Of a stretch of DNA of 64,000 bases, positions 30,475-42,400 are shown piece after piece (the first letter of the stretch is position 1; every line of letters begins with the position of its first letter). The stretch lies in contig CM019716.1 of the NCBI GenBank assembly GCA_009760885.1, forward strand, positions 4,643,938 to 4,707,937. The letters run 5' to 3'. The notes under the pieces were generated by a model. It had not been told where the DNA came from. It worked only from the letters and a program-made list of their open reading frames with translations, and did no database searches. The translations under genes were made by a program, and so were the position numbers. Source of the DNA: Achatina immaculata. Its lineage: Eukaryota > Mollusca > Gastropoda > Stylommatophora > Achatinidae.

Positions 30475-33400
30475 CTAATTATACACAGACAAAAAAAAAA
30501 AAAAAAACATGAGATTTTGAAGAAGGTATTTCACATTATTTTATGTGAGTGGTGCTTCTAAGTTTAAATTCTTCACTCATCAATGCCACGTGTAATGTGT
30601 ACTCTGGTATGACTTATCCTTACTGCTGAGCTGACTGGTGCATGACAACAGAAGATCTAGTCCACTGCCTTATCATAAGAAGCTAGTACACCATTGATTA
30701 GGCCACTCCTGCACCAAGCAGGAATTTTTTATATTTTATTATTTTTTATTTTTACACTTTGTTTTTTTTTATAGATTCACAGCTTTATCCCAGGAGTGCT
30801 CATATCACCAGCAGGAAGAGCAAGCAGAACATGAGAGAGCATTGTAGAGATCCCAGAACACTTCAACAGACTAAACTCTACTGTCTACAACACATACCCT
30901 CTTTCTTAGTTCCTCCTTCTCTCGCTCCTCAGCCTCGGCAATTCTCTTCAGCCGCTCTTTCTCCTGCTCTTGTTTCTTGATTAACCGCTGCTGAACCTGA
31001 GTCACAACAAACACACAGACATGCAGTTAGGCCACTACAAAATCTACCACATGAAAACCATTTTTAATCTTCACTACACTGACCCATCTTTACTACAATA
31101 TTCACAAAAACAGTATCATCTTTACTACAATATTCACAAAAACAGTATCATCTTTACTACAATATTCACAAAAACAGTATCACCTTTACTACAATATTCA
31201 CAATATCATCTTTTACTACAATATTCCAATAACATCATCTCTACTACAATATTCCAAATAACATAAAACCAGATAAGCAAAAATCCCAGTAAAGCAGACA
31301 CCACCGAGTTAGGTACTATGTGTGATTCAAAAGTGTAATGTTCATGAATATCAAACAATAAACACAACACAGCATATGCCTGAACATCACTACAGATACA
31401 GGCCAACAGGAAACTACTCAAGTTTAGGGGAGTAAAAGTGGCCAAAGAGAAACCTGGCCAACATGAAATCGTGGAAATATAATGACAGCATAAGCAATTA
31501 TTTGAGCAATCTACAAGACAAGGCCAGAAAACAAAACCCAGTATTTACCATGAAATCTGTTACCACAGACTAAGCAAAAATCAAAGGCTACACAAACAGA
31601 AACTGACCTGTTCCTCTGTTAGAGGTAGCCAGTATATACACGGCACTGCCTTTGTTTTCCTGAACAGATCATCCAGGAGTTTTGCTGGAGGTTCTTCTAC
31701 TGCTTTAACATCTGAAAAGTTTCATCACTAAAGTTTTAACTCTTCTTTCTACATTTTCTGCTTCAGCATGTGAAAAGTTTTATCAGTGAGAGGTGAAATA
31801 TTAACTCATTCCCTGCTGGAGGCAAAAACACGGACATATGAGCTCTGTGGGAGTAAAAGCGCAGGTCTTGATATGTAATGGAGGGGTATAGTTGGAAAAG
31901 TGAATGTAACAAACTATTTCCATGTTATAAATATACATATTATGCATCAAAATAACTGTAAATGTATAAAGATTCCATAAATGCAGAGTTTTTTTTTTCT
32001 TTTAAGAAAAAAAAAGTGGTGTGAAAATAGGAGAAGATTTTTAGCACCAACAAAAATGAAAACAAGAATGATGATTGTGTCCTACTTACCATCAGTAATG
32101 TCTGGATCTACTTGTATAACTAGACAATTTTATCTTGTGGCATGCTCACAAAAATAATGTCTGAAATAACCTTCTAGCCACTTCTCCAGCCCATCTAATA
32201 GGTCTAATCTACTTGGGGTACATTTAAGAACAGTTGTCTGGTCATAGGACATGTCCGTATGCCTACCTAAGTCACCAAAAATTGAAAATTCTCTATTGAA
32301 ACTTTGAATTTCACACTCATTGCTAACCACACTTTGAAGAGGATGAAGAAGGGTCAGTGGGCGTGCGCTAATAAAATGTTTACAATCAAAATTTACACCG
32401 GTTTTTTTAATGAAACGAAGCACGTCTTGCTTTTGCGCTTCGCCACAGGAACACAGTATACTAGAAGGAATGAATGCAAAAGGAAGGATCACATATGTGA
32501 CCTTCAGCAGGGAATGAGTTAACTCCAATCTGTTTTAACATGTAAAAAGTTTTATCACTGAAAGATTAACTCTTCTTTATACAACTTTTGTACTTGATTG
32601 GGGCAAGCTGTAGAATACAACATGTTTTTATGCATCTTATGTTATATATATATATGCTTCTACACAAAAACTGACTTAAAACATTTTAAAACACCTGATG
32701 TCTTTGCATGATTGTTGTTATTACACACGTCTCTGAGATATTTTGTGCATATTACACAGTCCAGTCTCCATCAAGACACTGGCCAAAGAGAAACATTCAA
32801 ACAATACAAGCAGGTTATAGACTGCATGGCGGAGGCCCAGAATTGGAAAACACAAAATATACATGGTGCAGAGATGTAAACAAATTTGAAGAAGTAAACC
32901 AATTTGCATATCTCTGCAGTGACCCCGAACCCTCTAAGCTGCGTGCAAAAAAAAAATTGCTACTTTTATTTTCCAGATGTCACTCCATGCTATAACTGCA
33001 ATCTAGAAAAATACTTTACACACAGACCGCAAACCCTTGGAGGGAACATTGATGGTGACACCTAAAAGGAAGTTAGAATTCGAATTGCAAAAGCAGCATT
33101 GACCTTCAAGAATCTTGAGAACAAATGGCATTTAAAAGTTATGAGCACAAAAATCAAGTTAAGATTATTCTATTCAAATGTAATATCCACCCTCATTTAT
33201 GCATGTGAAAGCCGGAAAACAACTAAAGAAATAGACAAGAAATTAGACTCTTTCAAAAACAAATGCCTAAGGAAAATACTTGGTATAAAGTAGAACGAAT
33301 TAAAGAACAATGCAGAGATAAGACAGATGAGCAAACAACAACCTGTCTCATGGGTGATCAGAAAAAAAAGATGGACATTATATCAGTCATGTGATAAGAA

Positions 33401-36400
33401 GAAACAATCGGAGAATCCCCAAACAAGCTATCAAGTAGAACATAACAGGCTGAAGAAAAAGAGATCGACCATGTGAAACTCTAAAGAGGACATTGTTAAG
33501 AGAGGCCAGTTCAGTGGGCATATCATCCCTAGATGAGATTGGAAAACTCGCTGAAGACAGGAAATCTTGGTGAACTACTATGCGGGCCCTATGTGACATT
33601 TTGAGCATGGGAAGGATGTAAACAGAGAACAAAGTACTGTAATAATGGTGACAACCACATAAAGAAGACTACGGCGATGAGAGTTATTACTTACAGCTAT
33701 AAAATACAACTTCTTGGTACTGAAACAAAACAAGGACAGTATATGACGTAAACCTGAGAAAAAAAATGCAAACCTTTTTGTTTCCTTTCTTTCCTTCTTT
33801 CCTCATCTTTCTTCTCTCTGTTTTGCTGTCCTCTTTTACGATGGTCTCTATCTGGAGACCTTGACCTTCTTGCTACTCTGTCTTTCTCAACTGATTTTGA
33901 ACGAGATCTGTTATTTGAGAGGAAAAAAGAAAAGCACCTGATTTTGTTACCTTCAACCTGACATGATGTATATCAATTTATTCCAAACCCACATCGTTTG
34001 TAAATTCCTTTGCTAAGAATGTATATTTTGTATTTGTTTTTTTTTAAATTACCAACTTAATTATCTTTGGTTAAAAAAAAAAATGGCAATGACTACAATC
34101 TTGCTTAAGTGCATTAGATTTATTTACTGACAAGAAATTTAATGTGCACAAAACGCACGCTAACCCCAGGTCGTCTCCTCCACATCATCAACATGAAGTA
34201 CATACCACGTAATAATTCTGAATTTACAACTAGCATTATGTAAATGTCGGCCCCTCAACCCCTTCCCCCAAATCTGCTTCTGCCTAAATATAATGCAACA
34301 CATTTAGGAAAGATGGCAGGCTACTAGAAAAAGGCATTAAAAAAAAAAAAAAAGTTATGACCTAGACTTCCTAGAAAAACTTTTGCTTTTAAATGTGAAA
34401 TAAAACATGGAAACTTGTCAACTGTAAATTTTAGAGTAATCTAGAACAGCATGTACACTTCTTCCCCTTTACATACTCTCCTCTCTCTTCAAAGTAATGC
34501 AAACTGGGGTCAGATTTTTTTTTGGGGGGGGGGGAAGAAGAATGATTTGAGATACATAAATGAAATGAGTCACAAATGCTCAAAGATTATGACAATCTTT
34601 TCCCAACAGTTTAACATCTAAACACCTCACCATGGCATCTGCTCGGTCATCTTAACCAGAGAGTGTAAAGACTTTCCCCACAACCAAACTAACAATAAAT
34701 GTTTGTTACCACGATATATACTGAATCTTATGACCAGAGATTGTAAAGACTTTCCCCATAACCAAATTAACAATAAATGTTTGTTACCACGATATATACT
34801 GAATCTTATGACCAGAGATTGTAAAGACTTTCCCCACAACCAAACTAACAATAAATGTTTGTTACCACGATATATACTGAATCTTATGACCAGAGATTGT
34901 AAAGACTTTCCCCACAACCAAACTAACAATAAATGTTTGTTACCACGATATATACTGAATCTTATGACCAGAGATTGTAAAGACTTTCCCCACAACCAAA
35001 CTAACAATAAATGTTTGTTACCACGATATATACTGAATCTTATGACCAGAGACTGTAAAGACTTTCCCCACAACCAAACTAACAATAAACTGTTACCATG
35101 ACATAGACTGAATCTTGTGACCAGAGACTGTAAAGACTTTCCCCACAACCAAACTAACAATAAACTGTTACCATGACATAGACTGAATCTTGTGACCAGA
35201 GATTGTAAAGACTTTCCCCACAACCAAACTAACAATAAACATGACATAGACTGAATCTTGTGACCAGAGATTGTAAAGACTTTCCCCACAACCAAACTAA
35301 CAATAAACATGACATAGACTGAATCTTGTGACCAGAGATTATAAAGACTTTCCCCACAACCAAACTAACAATAAACATGACATAGACTGAATCTTGTGAC
35401 CAGAGATTGTAAAGACTTTCCCCACAACCAAACTAACAATAAATGACATAGACTGAATCTTGTGACCAGAGATTATAAAGACTTTCCCCACAACCAAACT
35501 AACAATAAACATGACATAGACTGAATCTTGTGACCAGAGATTATAAAGACTTTCCCCACAACCAAACTAACAATAACATGACATAGACTGAATCTTGTGA
35601 CCAGAGATTATAAAGACTTTCCCCACAACCAAACTAACAATAAACATGATATAGACTGAATCTTGTGACCAGAGATTATAAAGACTTTCCCCACAACCAA
35701 ACTAACAATAAACATGATATAGACTGAATCTTGTGACCAGAGATTATAAAGACTTTCCCCACAACCAAACTAACAATAAACATGACATAGACTGAATCTT
35801 GTGACCAGAGATTATAAAGACTTTCCCCACAACCAAACTAACAATAAACATGACATAGACTGAATCTTGTGACCAGAGATTATAAAGACTTTCCCCACAA
35901 CCAAACTAACAATAAACATGATATAGACTGAATCTTGTGACCAGAGATGACCAAAATGATGTTCTCACCGTGACATCTGCTGAATCTTGTCTCTGTCCCA
36001 CTCTCGTACAGGATTCTTTTTCTCAGCTTCTCGCTTCCTCTCTTTGACTTCTTGTCTACCCCTCTCCTCTTTTTCTCTCTCCTTCCTATCTTTTTCTCTT
36101 TGCTCTCTAGCTTTCAGTTTCTTCTCCTTCTCCTCATCCTTCTTCTCCTCCTTTGGCTTCTTCTGTTCCTCCTGAGGCTGTTTGGTAAAAGCTGGGAGAG
36201 GAACATCTCCTTCCTCTTTCCTATGCTTTACCTGCACACAAACAAACTTACATTTACACACAAACTTTTATATACAAACTTATATTTACATACAAACTTA
36301 CATTTACACACAAATGTTTTCTATACAAACATTTAAACAAAAACTTTTCTATACTTTCTTCTTCTTTGTTGTTCGCTTCTACCACCAGGACAGCCCCGTG

Positions 36401-39400
36401 ATCCTACTGAATTTACTCCTGTGGTCCTCAATAGGTCCCATAGTCCCCGAAAGGATATCACACAAGATCCACGACAGGACCACAAGAGGTTCAGAGTATC
36501 GCAGGGTTTGAGCATGTAATCTTGGTGGGTCTCAGAAGCGAGATTGCGTGACACAGTGGCTTTCGTTGCACCAGGTTAATCTAGGGTTGGACTTTCTCAA
36601 CGGAAAACCTCGACATGTTTTGTATATCAGTATATCCCCACTGGGTGAGATGTGGATGCCTATCCAGCCTAGAGTCTGACTTTCTTGCTCAAAAACCTCA
36701 AAGTATTTTGGGATACCCATGTATCCCCACCAGGTGAGAGGTGGTTGCCCATCCCGTCCAGCGTTGGACTTTCTCACAGGAAAACCTCAGCGTGATTAGG
36801 ATACACATACATTCCCTTCGGGTGAGAGGTGGTTGCCTATCTAGACTACACTGGTCCAGGGTCTTCGACTTTAGCATTTTGTGGTCGTGGACGCTACTCT
36901 TTCCAGTTGTGACCAGGACAGAGCTTTTGTCTGGGAGGACGAATCCTCGCCACTAGTAAGTTTCACCCCTTGGTTGAACCGGTTTAGGCATATTATCCCA
37001 TTATGGGCGTGTTTAGGACGTGACCAACCTTTAAAGCAGAGGTACCGTGACATGAACTGCCATCAAGTTTCACCCCTGGTTTAAACTGGTTTAGGCATAT
37101 TTCACTAGTATGGGTGTATATAGGACGTGGCCGGCCTCTGGAGCAGAGGAGCCGTGGTACGAATACCTCTTGCCACGAGACCACTGGACATACCGATTAA
37201 ACATCACTTTATCCTTTCCATCACCTTCTCACATTGGCGCCACATGGCAACCCTAACTTCTTTTTCACATTTTTCTTCACTGACCGTGAGGAGTTTCACT
37301 CCACGCGCAGCACAGAAGAATCTCGTCAGCAGTGTCTTAACCTCTGAGTTAAGCCAGTTCAGGCATTTCACCCGATATGAGCGCACATAGGAAGTGGCCA
37401 ACCTCCAGACCAGAGGTGCCATGATTTGACTACCATTTACTTCGCTTAATACTTTCTTTCAGCTTTTCCACAGTGGTGCCTCACGGCAACCCCATTAGCA
37501 CCTTTCTTCACTGGCTGGGAGGAGCCTCACTCCACACACGTCAACTGAAGAATCTCACCAGCAGCGGTTTTGAACTAATAAAAGCGCTCCTTCCATGAGG
37601 GTCAGAGTTTGGTAAGCATGTATTAGCTCTAGAATTGCCACAGTTATCCAAGTAGGATCGTGTCATCTATGGAACTTCGACTGATTTAATGAGCCATTTG
37701 CAGTTTCACTGTGAGACAGTGTGAACTTAGACATGCATGGGTTAATCTTTGAGACTACTGACAGGATCAACCAGACAGCTCTCTTCACCGAACCTTAGAT
37801 GGATATCTGCCAACAGACTGATGTGGGGCAAGGGAGACAGTGCTCTGCTCAGAGCGGATCCCTTTCGACCCCGGCAGTGACAGCCGGCTCTCTCTGCTCT
37901 AACGAACAAGAAGAAAGCCCAGCACCGACAACCAACACACATTACATACTGCAGACCCGATACTCTGCGAGAGATGGGCCAATTTTGAGACCATCGGTCA
38001 ACAAAACCGTAGTACACCACAGACGGGCCCAAACCTGGCTGGCTAGCTGTTTATAGGCTTCACTCAACAGACAAACCACTCACTTCTGCATCGATACACC
38101 TTAACTCTCGCCATCCGGGAAGGAAGCGAAAGCCTTTCTCCCAACACATGAAACTCGAGAGCGCTTTTTTGCCAAAAGAACAGTCGGCCTGCACGAATGA
38201 CACTTTTCTATACAAAATTACATTTACACACAGACTTTTCAATACAAAATTACATTTACATGCCACCCCATATAAAATAAACAAATGACATATTACTAAT
38301 AATACTGCACATGTATAGACAAGTAGCAAATGCTACTTTTATGTAAACACTACATTGTATAATACAAAAAAAAAAAAGCATCACTTTTAACAAATAAGTT
38401 TACAATATAAAGAGAAACAACACAGTTCAAAAACACTTGTCACACAGCACTTTGAGAGCATATTAAATGACAAGAGCTTACAAGCAGCCCAATTAGGAAT
38501 GAATGACTGAACTCTAGTTACATGACAAAGCCACTGTTTAACTCATTCCCTGCAGGAAGTAGCGATTGCAATCCATGCTTCAGTTAATTAAAAAATCGGT
38601 GCAAATTTTTTATTTGCATGTTTAGTGCACATATCAGTTTACCCAGCATCCTCTACTCATAACGTGGGCAGCGGGCAGACATTTTTTTCTAATTCTCTGT
38701 GCAGTTTTGTGGTAAATTCGCAAGTGTGTTTGAAAAGGGGATACTCCCTCTGACAACACAACTGTTACTGATAGTTCTGGACCTACTAGATGGACTGCAG
38801 AAGTAGATAGAGAACTTTTTCAGACTTTATATGATGAGCATGCTTCTATGTATCCAGTTCTGATGAGTCCACAGCAGGTAGTAATTCAAACAATGACACT
38901 GACCCTCGTTCCTCGACGAGTACTGCTGCTCCAAAACTTCTGCTCCTCCACCTGCCAAACAGGCAAAGAGAAATGTTTCTGCTGCTCAGACAGCAAATGC
39001 AGAACCAGTTTCACACTGGAGAGCAGCACAGGTAGATGAAGAAGTAAGAACTGCTTACTAAAAGTGTTGATGACAGTGGTATCCTGCAGGATCCTGGCAA
39101 TGATAGGACACCTATGACTATTTTCCTGGCGCTGTTCACACCAGATATTTTGGACAGTCTCATTAGCTGCATAAATGACTATGCTGCTGTGAAACTTAAC
39201 CAAACTTCAACTATAAAAAAGTGCAGTAGATTGCAGCAGTGGGCACCTACTGGTCACCATGAAATGTACAAACTTCTGCCAACAATCATAGCCGTGAGCA
39301 TGTAATCTAAACCTGAAATCGGTGACTATTGGAGCACCACACCTCAATTTCAATCGCACTTTTTTTTTTTTGAGCAGATGTCTTCTAGGGATCAGTTTCA

Positions 39401-42400
39401 ACTGATATACAACACCATGTTACACGTCAGTGAAGCTAATAGTCAAGGCAAAACTGAGGCTTTTGTCAATCTGCTGCTGGTATCCTTTTAGGTGCCTTTT
39501 ACCCATTCAGTGAACTGAGTCTTGATGAAATAGAAATCGACTACAAGGGATGCTGGAATCACAAGCAGTATAATGCTAGCAAGCCAGCGAAATATCACAT
39601 CAAGACGTATGGCCTTGGTGACTTCATCGCAGGTTATGTTTTCAACCTGTTGACATATTTTGAGAGAAACACATCATACACCCCTACCAGTGATAACAGT
39701 TCCAGCCATGCTGTAGAAGTGTTTGATACTCTGTTGCAGCCACTGAGATCTTCACATCACATCTTTGCAGACATGTTTTACATCAGTCTTGTACTTACTG
39801 AATATCTTTAGTCAGCAGGACACAACTACACTTGGACGTTGAACATGAATCATGGAGGTTTTCCTCCTGAGCTAAAAACTGAGAAAATAGCTCCAAAAGA
39901 AGCCATCTATCATGTGAAGGATGGTGAGAAGAAAATTCTGTCTCCTAGAGAGACAGGGCTGCAGAGAAGCATGTCCATGTTGTGACAACGAATGGAAAAG
40001 CTGTCACAAGTCGTGTTATCGAGGGACATGAGGAGGTTGAAAAACCTGCCATCAGTCACACATATAACATGTGACGAGACTGACCAAAAGGTGTCACATT
40101 ATGGCTTGCATGCTAGGAAGACAGTGAAGTGGTAGAAGAAGATATTCACTTGGAGTTTCACAGCTGAATGCTCATACTTTATATTTGTTGTCAGAGCAGG
40201 CTGCCAAGAGAAAGAGTCTAGTCTGTTTCAAGCATCAGCTTGTTGAAGGCCTGAGACACTTGGCAGACAGCAGCACCATACCTGGTGTTACTCTGTCATC
40301 TCCCAGGGCACCTGGAAGGTGAGCACATGCTCCAGTAGCTGAAAGGTACCAAGGTAATCAACTTGTGAACATGGACAGGAACTTGAGGATTTGTGCCTAT
40401 CCAGACCTGATAAGAAGGTCCGCTCAAGGTTGTACCGCACCACCTGCTTGGACAAACCTCATCTGTGTCCACAAGACTGTTTTCACAAGTATCATCACCC
40501 TGTTTCATCTTTCTGTGTTTACCATTCTTCTTAGTTCTTCTTATTTCTTGGACTGGAGACAGTAGAAGGCAGTGTGTTGTACAGTGTTCATGTCTTGTAT
40601 ATATATTCTGTACACGTTTTTATAATTTTTTAACCTTTTCATGTCTTGTATATATATTATCTTGAAGACTGATGCTGCTTTTGCAATTCTGATCCTAACT
40701 TCCTTTCTAGCGTCACCATCCTGGTCTATGTAGCTGCCAAGGTATGCAAATTGATTGACTTCTTCAATGTCTGTCCCTTCTATGTGTATTTTTCCATTTT
40801 GATTGAGAGGAATTTTCATTATTTTTGTTTTGTCCTTGTTAATTTCAAGTCCTATTTTGCTAGCCATTGAAGACAGGCTGTTTCTTGCATGAAATTCAGA
40901 TTATTACTGATAAGAGTTATGTCATCAGCAAAATCAAGATCTTCTAGTTGGGTCCCATGTACCCAGTCAATACCTGTGTTACCTGTGCAGCATTTTTTCA
41001 TTATGAAGTCTACTGTAATCCCAAAAAGTAAAGGAGACAGTATACATCCTTGTTTCAATCTGGAACCATTCACTCATCCCTTCTTCTGTCTTGACTGCAC
41101 AAACATATCCATTGTATAAGTCCTTAAAGATGTTGACAATTTTAGATGGTATTCCATATATACTTAAAATTCTCCATAATGAATCTCTGTGTATGCTATC
41201 AAATGCCTTTTTAAAATCTATGAAGTTCAGTATTGCAAAAGCAGCATCAATCTTCAAGAATCTTGAGAACATATGGAATTCAAAAGTTATAAGCACAAAA
41301 ACCAAGTTAAGACTATTCAATTCAAATGTAATATCCACCCTCATTTATGCATGCGAAAGCTGGAAAACAACTAAAGAAATAGAAAAGAAATTAGACTCTT
41401 TTGAAAACAAATGCCTAAGGAAAATACTTGGCATCAAGTGGAATGAATTCAAGAACTATGCAGAGATAAGACAGATGACTGAACAACAACCAGTCTCATG
41501 GCTGATCAAGAAAAGGAGATGGACATATGTTGGTCACTTGATGAGAAGAAATGATCAGAGAATCCCAAAACAAGCTATCAAGTGGAACACAACAGGCCGA
41601 AGAAAAAGAGGCAGACCGTGTGAAACTCTGAAGAGGACATTATTAAGAGAGGCCAAATTAACAGGCATAAAATCCTTTGATGAGGTTGAAAGACTCGCCA
41701 AAGACAGGAAAAATTGGCAAACTACTTTGCGAGCCCTATGTGACGTTTAACAGCACGGGAAGGATATAAGATATATATATATATTCTGTACACGTTTTTA
41801 TAATTTTTTTTAACCTTTTCATATCTCATATATTCTGTACACGTTATTATAATATTTTTTAACCTTTTCATGTCTCATATATATATTCTGTACACATTTT
41901 TATAATTTTTTTTTAAACCTTTCATGTCTTGTATATATATTCTGTACACGTTTTATTATTTTTTTTAACCTTTTCATGTCTTGTATATATATTCTGTACA
42001 CATTTTTATAATTTTTTTAAACCTTTTCATGTCTTTTATATATATATTCTGTACACGTTTTATATTTTTTTTAACCTTTTCATGTCTTGTATATATATTC
42101 TGTACACATTTTTATAATTTTTTTAAAACCTTTTCATGTCTTGTATATATATTCTATACACATTTTTATAATTTTTTTTAACCTTCTCATGTCTTGTATA
42201 TATGTTCTGTCCATATAATGTGTTTTTATGCCCGTTTTGTACATACCAAACATATACAGGTTTTTGTTTTCTTTTTTTAATTTTGCTTGCCTGTCAGCTG
42301 CAATATTCATAAAAGAAATTGTGCAAAAAGTGATTATATTTTTTTGTGAGGAATTCCAAATATCATCAAATTCATTGAGGCACTGTGCAAGAAGTGGAAC

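Larger units (their letters stand above)
36355..38201 (-). mobile_element. rDNA-headed retro-inserted element, unclassified
   Basis: Read on the minus strand: about 420 nt resembling rDNA 5' external spacer (38201-37778), then the first ~213 nt of 18S rRNA (37777-37565). After that come ~1.2 kb of unknown sequence built from internal repeats and an A-rich 3' end (AACAACAAAGAAG then AAA). A 12-bp direct duplication brackets the whole unit, which suggests target-primed reverse transcription of a single RNA. No protein domain is recognisable; the longest minus-strand frames (37742-38032, 37204-37422) are spacer or repeat. It could be a read-through transcript of an element resident in 18S, a SINE-like element that captured an rDNA promoter, or a genomic rDNA fragment inserted by repair. 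Confidence 0.65.

Noticed and set aside
32130..32528. 132-codon minus-strand frame
   Set aside because: It lies wholly inside the MITE at 31801-32522; related MITE copies do not keep it open.
34627..35310. 227-codon minus-strand frame beside ACIN1 exon j
   Set aside because: It is entirely minisatellite. Its hydrophobic-looking [13 protein letters not shown] repeats follow from the unit sequence.
37127..37422. Protein-coding frames in the rDNA-headed element (for example [20 protein letters not shown])
   Set aside because: They span the internal repeats, are short and broken, and show no motif of RT or endonuclease.
37565..38201. A real rDNA unit in the window
   Set aside because: Only the first ~213 nt of 18S are present, with a 9-nt deletion and CpG decay, and homology ends abruptly.
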